Source of the DNA: Halichondria panicea
Lineage: Eukaryota; Porifera; Demospongiae; Suberitida; Halichondriidae
DNA length: 64,000 nt
Direction of reading: 5' to 3'
NCBI RefSeq assembly: GCF_963675165.1
Contig: NC_087383.1
Location: forward strand, 5,682,839-5,746,838
The number at the start of each line of letters is the position of its first letter. The first letter of the stretch is position 1. Below, one piece after another: positions 45,967-57,135 of this stretch. The notes below the pieces were generated by a model. That model was not told where the DNA came from. It worked only from the letters and a program-made list of their open reading frames with translations, and made no database searches. A program made the translations under genes and the position numbers.

Positions 45967-48900
45967 CTATCCGTTAAACCTGGAGAAGGAAAAGACGACA
46001 GTGACGTACCAAGCAACCACTCCGCCCACTATGGCCACCAACCCCAACACTCCGAAAATGACCCCAAAAATGGAACAACCGATGGAGATTTTCTCGTTGC
46101 TCCTAGCACGCTCCACCTCCCCACGGCTGCTGGCATTATTGGCCTGCATGTGCACGTATAATTACATAATAATATTATTATAATGGTTAACAACAATAAT
46201 TATGCAGCAAATCCAGAGGAGGTTGGACAGGATATCACGTGCACCACTTTTTTCCTGAGCTTGCACATGTAAACTTCTAGTTATAGCTGGTGCTACACCA
46301 TTGAAGAGACTGAAGGTATAACATTAAGTTATATGTATCTCTCTGGCTATACTTCGAATATAAAGCTTTCATTAACCAACCCGATCCCCAGCGATCCCTA
46401 TATATTCTGGCGAGTTATCAGTACATACAGTGTCACGGTTTACTAAGTTCTTGCCAGCCAGTATATACACAGTGCAAGCTATCCTTACATGCATGCAGCC
46501 GGTACCCTATAGTCTAGCTAATCATGGCCCAGCCAGACAACAGACAACATGCAGACACAGTTTTAGTCAGGTGTTAAAAGCTCAGCAAAGCAAGCTAGAG
46601 TAGCCACAACTTTTTTTTACGGTATCTATATGGTAATGTGAGCAAAAATGTCACATGATTGATGACACGTGGCCAACCTCCTCTGCAGCAAATCTGTGTG
46701 ATGTGACATGGTAAACACATGCAGATTATAGGATGAGCATGCATGCATGTAGTATATACATACATTATTGCGAAAACAATATCAGGGTTTTGCTGTATCA
46801 TCGACAATAGAGTTGAGGATTGAGCGTTCCATAGCTTTCTTACCGAGACAGCAAACAAAATGGCTGGAACACTGCACACTAGAGCCCACAAACATCCAGA
46901 GAAGAAAGCAAAGAATGTCAACACAATTGCAAACACCATAGCACAAGTTCCAGCACTGCCAGCGTATCTTTGAGGCTGGTAGACAACTGGCTGAGGTTGG
47001 CTTTGTACTACCGTCACATTACTTGTGGTTTGCTGAGCAGCAAACTGTTGCTGGGGATACTGCACGAGAATTAATAATATTTTATAGCCTTCTGACGGAC
47101 TGTCAGGACTATAGGAAATGAAGATGGCGTGGGGACAAGCATGGCTAGTAATTAAATGGAAGTATCGCGAGTGCTGATGTTTTGGTGGATGTGTCAAAGC
47201 TATACCGTATAGAGCGAGTTATTTTCATATGGTGGAAATATTTGATTGTATTGTAGCATCGTATCATATGACAATTAAACTATGATACTATTCTACCGCA
47301 ATACATACTACCCCTGCTGCGCACGCACTATAATTATAGCTGCATGGGTATAATGAAAGCACCATAGGTACTGATGCGTCGGTGGAGATGCCAAAGCTAC
47401 ATAACATAAAGCTACTATATTGATGAAAATTTTTGCAATAATTATTTTGCTGCATGCAAACTCAGAGAGTGGGTAATGATCGACCATGACTGTTAAAAAC
47501 GATCGATGCCAAAAGTTCAAGCCTAAAATTAATGGCTGCCATCAGCAGAGCCTTGCAGCTCTCTTCCTCACTCTTGCAGCTACCAATAGCTAGCGTTCTA
47601 GTGCAGAGCTAACTACTAAGTAGAGTAGTAACACTCGGTAAACAAGTTTGGCTACATGCTCTTCTGAAAAGGCTGCAATGGCATTCCAAGTAAGCAAAAC
47701 AAGCCATAACTCGATCGAGAACAAAGCATTATTTTGCAAATCCACGAATTAAAATCCGACTAGAAGCCTATAGAAACTCTTACTTGCACTTGATTCATCC
47801 TTAAGCAGCTGTAGCAGTCTACACAGATACACAGACACACAAACACACTACTGTATACCTCGCTTGCGCACCGAGGCATAACTATATGCTATAATAGAGA
47901 TGAATGCATAATTATATATACTCAGGTACTTACTGGTGAAGGTTGCGTTGGCTGCTGTCCAGGAAAGTAAGGGGGAGGGGCTGTATAGATACGTATTAGT
48001 GCATGGTATATTATATTGTCAAGTAGGCCCTATAATTATGCTTGGAATAAGGTGTCTAATAATTGGGCAACACTGTCTATTTTTGGTAAAGATCATTACA
48101 TTAAGTTTTGCATAACGATATTCTCAAGGCAAAAATGGCTGAAGACACAATTTGTATAAGGTCTATTGAGGAATTGATCCTTCATCTTCAATGTGTAATT
48201 ATTATATGGAGTCAACAAGAATACACTCATAAATTATTGTAATTTATGTCTTGTGTTGTTGTGCATGCATGTGCTGGTTTATGTCTACATCTTAATTTTG
48301 TTTGTAATTTAACAGGGCCTATGGTAGCCTCGTTCCCAGGCCGATTCGTCTCCAACGCTAGGTTGACTCCTATATAGGCCTGGTATTGATTGTATCTGGG
48401 CGTGGTTGGAATTCCTAAGCGTTTTAGCAAGCTAGCTAGCTACCTGTGACTCAACTATGGATACTTCAGTTCTGGATTTCGATGGACAAGGGGAGCGCTG
48501 CATGGTCATACCAAGCTTGTAGTCCATCAAAAATGGTAGCAACTGGTAGCAGAGAGACTTGCCATACCCTGTTGGGAACCACACAAACACTTCCCTTCCC
48601 TCAGACAGGAGCTTGAGGACCTGGACCTGTTCCTTCAAGAGAGTAAGGCCTTCTAGAACTGAAGTCTCCATAGTCGAGTCACAGGTAGCTAGCTTTATTA
48701 TTAATTAAAACGCTTAGGAATTCGCTCAGGAATTTGCTTGTTTGAGCGAATTCCAACCACGCCCAGATACAATCAATACCAGGCCTAGCGTTCAATTAGA
48801 GACGGATCGGCCTGGGAACGAGGCTAGGCCTAGGCCTATAGACACAAGGGTGTACATAAAGTCATAATTATATTTGTTGCATTTTGAGTGGGCAGATCAA

Positions 48901-51900
48901 AGGAAACACTGTGCCAATATCTGCCATATGGCACAGGTCAAGCCTTGAACTGTGCTAGATACTGGCATAGTATGGCTAAAGTTACCTAAAGCCCACCCTC
49001 CACCCAGTAACCTGAAACGCAGAGGAGGTTGGACACGCATCATCATGACGCCTTCAGTCATGTGATAATTATAAACCTTTATAGAATTCCTTTGAGGTCA
49101 AAGGTGAGAATATAAAAGCTTATCAGTGCAAGTAAGAGCTAGAGAACGCTAAAGAGAAACAGATTAATGGTGCTCTGACCTCCTCTGCTCATATAGATCA
49201 TAATCCTGTTAAACAAAAATTGGAAAAGTGTCAAAAAAATCTAAATACTAGTCTAGATTCCATCTTGGAATCTTTTCAGCAGTGTAGAGAAGGTGAGAGG
49301 GGCGGTGGGAATGCTCCTAGACCACTTCTGGCTACTTGCAGTGTCTCTGTACAGCCTACAAAACAGTGGAGCATCGAGGTGCCTAATGGTGCCTAATCGG
49401 CCATTTTAATTAGATTCTTATGAGCGCACGTGATAAAACCTGACGGTGGATGACGCGCGTCCAACCTCCTCTGCCTGAAACGGTCCCTTTTATAGTATAA
49501 CACTGTTAAACAGATTCAGTGGTAGGCAGAAAACGTTTTTCATGCGTCTGGTGCATTCCACAGCCACCACAAGTAGTTAAAACTAGTTGTCCTATAAAAG
49601 GAGTGATGTGTACACGGAAAGAAATGCACAAGGAATGCAACAAATCAGTTGTTACACAGCTCACTCCTGCGCACATGGGATATATTGGCTCAGTAGTGCC
49701 TTTTCCCTCGAGGCTTGCGGCCCTCGGGCCTAAGTCACTACTGAGCCAATATATCCCATGTGGCACTCGTGCATGTGTCACAACTATAACATAATTATAG
49801 TCCTCTCCTTATTTATTACACGGTCGCGTAGCCTATATAATTATAAGATGCACGATATCATTTGATAACATAAACTTCGGCTCACGATCAAAAGGACAAC
49901 ATCTTATGAAGTTATCCTTAACCACATTGTATGGCAGCAAGACAGGTAATGAGCATGCTGACTAATATAATCCTTTGTAGTTTTAGCCACACCATATAAC
50001 GCGGAGTGTTTCACGCAAACATTTTCGTTTCTAATCCTTCCTTTTCAATCTATGCTATTATAGACGGGTATAGTGATTTCAGATTTTTCTCTGTTTTTTA
50101 ATATAGGGTACTAATTTTGGCGGATTTGTCAAAAGATGTACAGTATGTTGGAGTCAGATACAGCTTAGCACACACTCAAAAATACATGAAAATTACATGA
50201 AAAAAAAAGTGTTTTTAATTTGATTTTTTAAACGCATTTTATTATTAGCGCGTACATAATTTAGCGTTAATTACAAATTCGCTAAAATTCGTATTATAAT
50301 AATTAATTTTTTTAGCATACTGCAGTAGGTATAATTTTATATAAACAATAATTATAAGGTGTATATTACGTCAATTATTATAGTATCTATACAAACATAT
50401 ATATACAATACATTGACCGACAGTGTAATAATAATTATGCACTATCGAATGTTTTGCGAGCATCAAACAATTATTGCGAACTTTGCAATGGTTGATCAAT
50501 TCGCAACAATAAAATCCGCAAAACCTAAATTATTACGTAAATACACACGATCCTTGCCAGAACGCAATATAGTTAGATCGCAAAGGGTCAAATTTTCGGC
50601 TGATTTGGCTCATTCGCAAAGGTTTTTCACCAGCAAAATATTCTAGTAATACGGTATCATGCAATGACCTCACCATTAATTTGCCTGTGGATAAGCCGGC
50701 TGCTGTTGACCAGGGTATCCTTGCTGCTCTGGCAGAGGTTGCTTCTCATCGACTGGATGGAGAGCTACATATGTACATGCACGCGCATGTGTGTTTATAG
50801 TCTGCATGTATAATTTCAAGAGTATAGATAAGAGTAAGAGTGTTGAACTGCTAGTAACAGCAATTTCCTGCTCCTGCGTCATCACTTGATAGTTATCAGT
50901 ACTAATTAGTTATGTTAGCAATACTTCCCAGAAACCGCACATGCTGTGATTGCACAGTGCTACAAACCACAGACCACAGTTTACTTAACAGCACTCATTA
51001 ATTGAATAGTGACGACAGTGATGACGCACGTCAAGGCAAATGCGGTTCCACGATTACTACAGCAGTTCAACACTTTACTCTTATCTATTATCTACTCTTG
51101 ATAATTTATATCATAATAAAATTATACCTCCTCCCGCCTAGACTCGCAAGCCGTCACTGTTGCAGGCGAACAGTAGACTGGTCAAACTCCGTGTTGAGAC
51201 TCGTGTACGTTGATAGTGACGTATCACTAGAAAACTCTACGTATCACATGCAGTATCACATGCAGTATAGTGACGTCACGAAAACCGCAGCCACTTAGAA
51301 TCTTATCTGATATGCTGACTGTGCAACACGAGTCTCTACACAGAGTTTAACCAGTCTATACTGTTCGCCTGCAACAGTGACGGCTTGCGAGTCTACCCCC
51401 CCCCCTAGACTCGCTGGCCACTCCCATCATCACTATCTTGAGGATTGGGACTGGTCAACTGCCAATCTGCGAGTTGTTCTTGTGGAATTTTAATTAGTTG
51501 CATGACATCATCTTGTGGTTTGTGCGGTTGGACCAAAGTTGCATAACTATCAAGTGAATGTGGGTTATGTCCCGTGGTTTATCTAACACAACATAAGACC
51601 NNNNNNNNNNNNNNNNNNNNNNNNNNNNNNNNNNNNNNNNNNNNNNNNNNNNNNNNNNNNNNNNNNNNNNNNNNNNNNNNNNNNNNNNNNNNNNNNNNNN
51701 NNNNNNNNNNNNNNNNNNNNNNNNNNNNNNNNNNNNNNNNNNNNNNNNNNNNNNNNNNNNNNNNNNNNNNNNNNNNNNNNNNNNNNNNNNNNNNNNNNNN
51801 AGTGAATGTGGGTTATGTCCCGTGGTTTATCTAACACAACATAAGACCCAGCCCAACTACAACGAATTACGGGGGCGAAATATGTCACATGACATTGCTT

Positions 51901-52278
51901 CTGCACTGTGATTGGTCATTACCGATTTCGGTAATGAGAACAACTCGCAGATTGGCAGTTGACCAGTCCCAATCCTCAAGATAGTGATGATGGGAGTGGC
52001 CAGCGAGTCTACCCCCCCCCCCCCCCCCCCTACAAAGACTTAAGTCTGAGACATAATCTCACACTGTGGCTATTTTCTAGCATTCATGCAGTAGACAGAC
52101 GTCTATCACACAGCTAGTTAAGCTGCTTACCATTTGCCTGTGGCGGCGGATAGGCTGGCTGCTGTTGCCCCGGGTACCCTTGCTGTTCTGGCGGCGGATA
52201 GGGAGCTATTGGCTCAGGGTACTGTTCCTGGGGCGGGAAGTAGCTACCAGCCGTTTGTTCTTGCATAGGATATGCCAT
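45967..52278 (-). CDS. CD225/dispanin-like two-pass membrane protein F (second subtype)
   Basis: Exons 52131-52278, 47934-47980, 46844-47059 and 45967-46143; 588 nt, 195 aa, phases exact. N-terminus MAYPMQEQTAGSYFPPQEQY, repeated Tyr-Pro-Gln blocks, then PPPYF. TM1 at about 104-127 has SGCLWALVCSVPA. The loop is ANNASSRGEVERARSNEK, and TM2 at about 158-185 ends with AWYVTVVF. Subtype as in D. Intron 1 (47981-52130) is 4.1 kb. It holds a decayed exon copy, several 9-bp-duplication elements, two with captured coding fragments, and the N run. Confidence 0.78.
46214..46685. mobile_element. MULE-like MITE, 472 bp, perfect 9-bp target duplication
   Basis: Ends CAGAGGAGGTTGGACA and the complement closing AACCTCCTCTG. 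CAGCAAATC is repeated at 46205-46213 and 46686-46694. In gene F intron 3, ending about 160 bp before the exon 3 donor. Confidence 0.9.
47690..47885. mobile_element. Half copy of the 58436-58880 fold-back element
   Basis: Shares CCATAACTCGA, AAGCCTATAGAA and the ACACAGACACAC tract in the same order, then a GCACCGAGGCATAA centre. The returning arm is absent. Confidence 0.5.
48325..48826. mobile_element. Pack-MULE-like element carrying a RecQ-like helicase fragment
   Basis: 502 bp. Long inverted ends (about 125-155 bp each, with indels) begin TAGCCTCGTTCCCAGGCCG and close CGGCCTGGGAACGAGGCTA. The innermost paired block is ACCTGTGACTC/GAGTCACAGGT. Flanks GGCCTATGG and GGCCTAGGC agree at 7 of 9 positions. 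Between the arms lies a host-type coding fragment on the minus strand. The ends are the same family as 42227-42383, 19195-19694 and 34623-34653. Confidence 0.8.
48432..48671 (-). pseudogene. Captured RecQ-like helicase motif I fragment
   Basis: 79 codons in frame, reading EGREVFVWFPTGYGKSLCYQ followed by LLPFLMDYKLG. This is the Walker A/motif I region of RecQ-family DNA helicases. Only one exon's worth is present, and the frame runs from one transposon arm into the other, so it cannot be a working helicase. Whether it is transcribed is unknown. Confidence 0.8.
49020..49473. mobile_element. MULE-like MITE, 454 bp, with an 87-codon open frame
   Basis: Ends CAGAGGAGGTTGGACACGC and the complement closing CAACCTCCTCTG. 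CCTGAAACG is repeated exactly at 49011-49019 and 49474-49482. The interior is not related to 46214-46685 beyond the ends. Confidence 0.9.
49136..49396 (+). pseudogene. Open frame without start codon inside the MITE
   Basis: Reads open for about 86 codons to a TAA, including KQKLEKCQKNLNTSLDSILE, a likely coiled-coil helix, then GGGNAPRPLLATCSVSVQPT. There is no ATG at its start and no recognised family. Length and composition suggest a captured exon. Confidence 0.4.
49673..49765. repeat. Perfect 27-bp-arm hairpin
   Basis: Arms begin CATGGGATATATTGGCTCAG and close as the exact complement ending CCCATG; the loop is GC-rich with CCCTCGAGG. Likely a small fold-back element. Confidence 0.75.
50674..50764 (-). 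pseudogene. Decayed second copy of gene F exon 1
   Basis: 91 nt with a usable acceptor (TATGTAG) and donor (ATG/GTGAGG). It matches the second half of gene F exon 1 (EQQGYPGQQQPAYPQAN). A 2-bp insertion creates TAA just before the donor, and the length is not a multiple of three, so including it would truncate the protein. It could act as a poison exon. Confidence 0.7.
51139..51397. mobile_element. MITE, about 259 bp (TAGACTCGCAAGCCGTCAC ends)
   Basis: Arms of about 65 bp: TAGACTCGCAAGCCGTCACT and GCAGGCGAACAGTAGACTGG, with their complements up to 51397. Only a C-run separates it from the next element of the same end family. Confidence 0.8.
51407..52012. mobile_element. MITE of the TAGACTCGC family spanning the N run
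   Basis: Arms of about 70 bp beginning TAGACTCGCTGGCCACTCCC. C-runs lie on both sides. A homologous element at 55205-55493 is about 290 bp. The interior contains 200 N flanked by a direct repeat. Confidence 0.8.
51601..51800. other. Assembly gap of 200 N, probably artefactual
   Basis: The about 48 bp before it (AGTGAATGTGGGTTATGTCC...) reappear immediately after it, and the homologous element at 55205-55493 has that block only once with no intervening sequence. The two contig ends probably overlap. Confidence 0.8.
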
Positions 52279-52543
52279 GTTCAGACTAGTGTTACAGTGT
52301 TAGGCCGGGGTTAGAAAATCAGTTGAAGCTCTTGCAAAATAGGAGGGCGGGGCTGTAATGGATTTCATAGCTGCTGTGTCGCCAGAGTTGTTGACACATG
52401 TGAGCCAGTCCAATTTTTATCTAATGGAACACAAGGTGAAAATGTCAGTGTGAGCGGATACAATACTTGCCCACAGATGTTTACAAAAGAGAACCACTAC
52501 ATTCAAGAGCCACTTTTTGACTTCTCAGAATCTGCTGTATACA
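52279..52543. promoter_or_regulatory. Head-to-head promoter region, gene F and the PLD-like gene
   Basis: 265 bp between divergent start codons. A GC box-like GGGCGGGGC lies near 52345. There is no clear TATA box in either direction. Confidence 0.55.
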
Positions 52544-53893
52544 ATGTCAAAGAGATCGATAGCTGTCACCCTCTGGCTTTTTGCTGCAGTTGCAGTGCCA
52601 TTGCTGCATGCAGTGGAGAGCAAGCCCTCAGCACTTGACAAACTGCTGGTAGAAACCATTGAGACACTCCTTCAAGAGGAGGCTCAACAAGAGATAGCTC
52701 AGGACGAAAACAAACATGGTAAGATCACTGCATGCACATCAATAATGTTCTGTCTCAGAGCTATAGAACTATGCATGTTACATACCCATTATTATAATTA
52801 TTAATAACTCTTGCCCCATAATACCTATAATTATGTTATAGGAAGTAATGAACAACAAGTGCTCGAAGAAATTATCAATAGAAATGTTCAATCGAGTAGC
52901 CTTCGCAAAAGACCCATCTACAATGTTGCTCATATGGTTAACGGACAATCTCAAATCAATGATGATTGGGTTAATCCTGCCAATGCAATTGAGTCCGATC
53001 TTGCTTTCAATTCTGATGGCAGCCCAAAGGAATTTTACCATGGCATTCCCTGTGACTGCTTTCGCAGCTGTATCAAAAAAGACAATGTTGCAGCACATTT
53101 TGCAGCTATTAGAGAGAAAGCTGTTGATCCAAACAAGAATGTTGCCTTATTTTGGATCGATTTGAAGTTAGCAGCAAGTGGAATAACAGATTTTAAAGGC
53201 AGTGGAGAAAAATTGGCAAAAGTTATTACACAAAGTAACTCTCTTTTCCCACTTGGCAAAGATGTTCCGATTCATGTCTTGTTAGGAGCTGAGGCCATTA
53301 ATCAGAACCAGTTCTTTGTAGGATTTCTTAATTACATTAAATCAAATCGACCCGAATTATATGATAAGTTTGGTTTTGACTTCAGTGGTACTGATACAAC
53401 GGTTGAAGAAACTCTACAAGCATTTAAGGAAATTGGAATTGAGAAAAATATTTGGGTTGGTGACGGCATCATTAACTGCATACCACGAGGTACTAGCAGA
53501 CTAGAGCGAATTCTTGCAAAAAGAGACGAATTGGGATCAGATAATGCCACTTTTAAAGTTTACTCGTGGACTATTGATAACAAAGCCTCACTGATAGAGC
53601 ATTTACAGCTTGGAGTGGACGCAATCATCACCAACATACCTGCAAAACTAAATAATTTGATACGAGAAGAATTTCATGACACGTTGACACTGGCAACTCA
53701 AGAAACGAGCCCTTGGGAGCAAATTAAGTCATCCGAAGCTATTCAACCATTTGCACAGAGCTGCGATCGCTACTGGTTGTTCCAGTTTTATTGCCGGAAA
53801 TATACAAGCCGTGACAGCCAATGTTGGTCAGACAAAAAGTGTAGCAGGCCTAGCGATTGTCATGGAGAGTTGAAGTGTTCAGAGGCTAATTGA
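52544..53893 (+). CDS. Secreted sphingomyelinase D/phospholipase D-like protein, 2 exons
   Basis: Exons 52544-52718 and 52842-53893; 1227 nt, 408 aa, reading frame intact. A signal peptide (KRSIAVTLWLFAAVAVPLLH) and an acidic pro-region lead to a dibasic LRKR at 79-82, directly before the PLD barrel. Family motifs are PIYNVAHMVNG (His89), NAIESDLAF (Glu109, Asp111), EFYHGIPCDC (His125), WIDLK, DKFGFDFSG and YSWTID. These match the GDPD-like phospholipase D family that includes spider SMase D, whose members cleave sphingomyelin or lysolipids and use Mg. The catalytic residues are all present. A Cys-rich C-terminal tail (seven Cys in the last 50 residues) is extra. The ATG was chosen because the signal peptide starts there. 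Its role in this animal is unknown: defence, digestion or lipid signalling are all possible. Confidence 0.88.
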
Positions 53894-54229
53894 ATCAAAA
53901 CATGAGTGACATTTATTTAGACATTCTGACTTTAGTAATAGTTTGTATAGAGAACTCAACTAATTAGCTTCAGTTTTAGAAGAATATACTTGAATGCAGT
54001 CATGTATAGCATGTGCATGCATGTATATTTTACAGATCGAATATAACCTTTCTATTATAATTATTGCATTTTTTCAATGCTGCATGTATAATTGCATGGT
54101 AACCGTTGTGCCAATGTATGTATAATTATAGTGCTGTTGATTTAATAGTCTAGTCTGACTTTGACTCCCATGCACCGTAAGATCATAAGTATCAAGTTTC
54201 TTGACTAAATAGTTTTACTATGCACATAT

Positions 54230-54446
54230 ACAGTATTAGTGGGTAATTTTCGTGGGGTAAAATATTCGTGGTTTTTGTGGTTGAAAGTTTGACCACGAAT
54301 ATTGCACTCACGAATGAAGCCGACCTTGCCTATACATTTATCTGCAGTCCATGCAAGCATGCAGCAACGACGAAAATATTACCCACAAAATGTCTCAATA
54401 TTTCTGAACCACAAATATTTTGTCCTCCGAAAATTACCTGCTATAA
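54230..54446. mobile_element. MITE of the GGGTAATTTTCG family
   Basis: Left AGTGGGTAATTTTCGTGGGG, right inverted AAAATTACCTGCTAT. The interior carries paired ACCACGAATATT blocks. Confidence 0.65.
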
Positions 54447-55204
54447 AAAATTATGGTAGAACCTTTACTTGTTTTGATAAATTATTATTATATAGTTGAC
54501 TGTGCCGTTTTGATTTTACTGCTGTTGTAGATGCATGATAATCTCCGTAATTATCGTGGTATATAGTTCTCCACGGATATATTTTTGGAGCTTCGATATG
54601 ATTATAATGGAGATCTATAATATTATTATAGAGGTCAAAGGCGTGGTTGGAATTCACTTTTTTTGGCGAATAATGCATGATTTTACATGCACTATAGGTT
54701 TTACCATGCATACATGGATATAGTAGAAAGCGATAAACCATGCATGCATGCATGCATATTCAATCCCTGCCGTCATGTCATGAACATGCATGCATGTACA
54801 ACAACTATGCATGTATAATAAAACCTAACAGTACACAATTCGTATGCATGCATGCATATACATGGCATATATAACGAATGGAGTTCTGCCAGCTCTCGCC
54901 GGATTTCTTGTTTCCACGCTTTTCAACTTTGTTCTATTAATAACAAATCGGCCTGGGACCGAGGCTATATCAAGTATATATATATAGTCATGAGTATAGT
55001 TGATGACTTAAGTGTCTGTGAAACAGCACACTGCTGCATGGTGCACTTGCTATACCTACAGGCATGTATTAAAATACAAATCTAATTATGTGCATGAATG
55101 CATGGTTTCACATAGTGAAATTACCGAATTATCTCTAACGTAAACCACTAACCACTTAGACTGCTGCACAAGATAGTACATCTGTAACGTGTTTACTTAA
55201 ACTC

Positions 55205-55493
55205 GCCAGTCTATCTTAGGGATTGGGACTGCATGGTCAATCAATGTGTTCTAGTAGAGTTTTAATTTGTGGTTTGACCAGAGTTGCGTAACTATCAAGT
55301 GAATGTGGGTTGTGTCCCGTGGTTTATCTAACACAACATAATATCCAGTCCAACTACAACGAATTACGTGGGTGAAGTGTGTCACATGACATTGCTTCTG
55401 CACTGTGATTGGTCATTACTGAATCAGTACTGAGATATCGATGATTGGCAGTTGACCAGTGCCAATTCCCAAGATGGACTGGCCAGCGAGTCT
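55205..55493. mobile_element. MITE of the TAGACTCGC family, ungapped copy
   Basis: About 290 bp with diverged ends (AACTCGCCAGTCTATC and the complement CTGGCCAGCGAGTCTA). Flanks GTGTTTACT and ATGTTTATT agree at 7 of 9. It aligns with 51407-52012 and shows what should fill the N run. Confidence 0.75.
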
Positions 55494-55515
55494 AATGTTT
55501 ATTCCCCTCCCCTCC

Positions 55516-55571
55516 TAGCCTCGAATCCAGGCCGTAAAATACGTATTTTAAATGGCCTGGATTCGACGCTA
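55516..55571. mobile_element. 56-bp element with 9-bp target duplication
   Basis: Ends TAGCCTCGAATCCAGGCCG and the inverted CGGCCT/GGATTCGACGCTA pair, with a palindromic AAATACGTATTT centre. CTCCCCTCC lies on both sides, but within a low-complexity tract. Confidence 0.75.
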
Positions 55572-55914
55572 CTCCCCTCCCCTCCCCTCCCCGAATGAAA
55601 TGTCTGGCTTGCGAGACTAATAGCAAGAAGTGATGGTTGCATTTCATGAGACGAGTTTGGTTATGATCTACAGGTTCCCTTTATGAAATAGGTTCTAAGA
55701 TGCTAACATTTGTGTAATATTTGCTGTATAATTGCACGTTGTCAGAATACATCGATAAATGTCCCATTTTAGGACAGCGGGATAATAATAGTTTTACAGA
55801 TGTTAAATATCGTTCTTTTTTCACTAGTATAGTTAGTCAGAGTCAAATTTTTCATCTTTTTCATCTTCAAAACCGGCCATTGAACCTGGAAAATTATTGA
55901 GAAAAGAATAATTT

Positions 55915-56045
55915 ACAATTGTACAAATTTGCACAATCTTTAAATTGGGAAATTGTACAAATTTGTACAAAAATAATGTTAATGTACAAATTTGTACTAT
56001 ATTTTTAGTACATAATCATCAGATCTGTACAAATTTGTATACATT
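55915..56045. repeat. Palindromic TTGTACAAATTTGTACAA cluster
   Basis: Five or six irregularly spaced copies of ACAAATTTGTAC or its variants. The same motif forms the regular array at 59950-60180. Confidence 0.75.
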
Positions 56046-56083
56046 AATTAAACAACGAGTCTCTCATAATTATATTTTCACCT

Positions 56084-56671
56084 ATACGGTGGCCGAGAAG
56101 GGTCACTCACCTATGCCTATGCCGCGCGTGGCTTTGTTATGCAGCACCTATCAATGCAAAGTCCCACTACTCCCCTCCCGGGACAAGGGGGGATTTCTGG
56201 GAGCTTTGTTAGTAAAACCTAGCCCTGAGGTGGGAACTTTGTACGTTAGTACTATCATAGCCGTTTGTCTCTATATTGTATTGCAATTATTATTGTGTCA
56301 AACTGTCATGCCCTGGGGTATTTGGCAAGGGTTTGTCAAATAAAATTGCCCAGGGGGAGAGTCTTTTGCACCTCCAAATTGACAAAGCCCCCCATTGTCC
56401 TGGGAGGGGGTAGTGGGGCTTTGCATTGATAGGTGCATTAGCCACGGGCGTTAAAAATCAAGCGCTTGCGGTAAGCACATTAAACGTAATTAAATTATTT
56501 CTAATGCCCGCGTGGTTAAACAAATAACCGCCAACAATTTTTCAGGTAAGTCTGCACAGAGTCAAAGACATAACTGGTCACGCCACCGCGAGCGCAGCTA
56601 GCAAAGCTTCTGCGAGCGATTAATTGTGGCAATAGGCGGACATGGGTGACCCTTCTTGGCCACCGTACACT
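56084..56671. mobile_element. MITE, about 588 bp (ACGGTGGCCGAGAAGGGTCA ends)
   Basis: Ends ACGGTGGCCGAGAAGGGTCA and GTGACCCTTCTTGGCCACCG. A second inverted pair inside (CACCTATCAATGCAAAG, 56150 and 56440) also occurs solo at 16745. No clear target duplication. Confidence 0.7.
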
Positions 56672-56704
56672 CCTGATATGTAAATGCTTGTATAATTATA
56701 ATCA

Positions 56705-56877
56705 TACGTATAGCGGGTTATTTTTGTATGGTGGAAATTTTTGTTAATTTCATATTGAAGAGCATTATACGAAAATTAAAACTACGAAATTATTCTACCG
56801 CAATAGATTCAATGTCACTATCCTGAGCTGTATACAAAAATTTCCCTCAACGAAAATTACCTGCTATATATACGGTA
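56705..56877. mobile_element. MITE of the CGTATAGCGGGT family
   Basis: Left TACGTATAGCGGGTTATTTT, right inverted TACCTGCTATATATACGGTA. Confidence 0.65.
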
Positions 56878-57135
56878 TCATGCTTGTATAAAAATTAATT
56901 AGCTGTATACACAACTTACCTCTGCGGACTTTTTGTCCACTGTACAATTATGTCATCTATTTATGTCATTGTCTTCATTGACAAATTGCTTGTCCACCTT
57001 CTTTAGCAAATGAGCAAATGATGTGTTTAGGTGGCTCGCCACAGTTTTGAATAAGGATGTCCTTTAAACCTGCAATTTAAAACGGACAGACATTCATATA
57101 AATCTCATCTGTCATTATTATATACATGTAAGTGG

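Noticed and set aside
50359-50646. 95-codon open frame on the plus strand
   Set aside because: AT-rich, no recognisable domain, and it lies inside the intron of gene F on the opposite strand.
55945-56343. 132-codon frame
   Set aside because: It runs through palindromic TTGTACAAATTTGTACAA repeats and into a MITE; no protein character.
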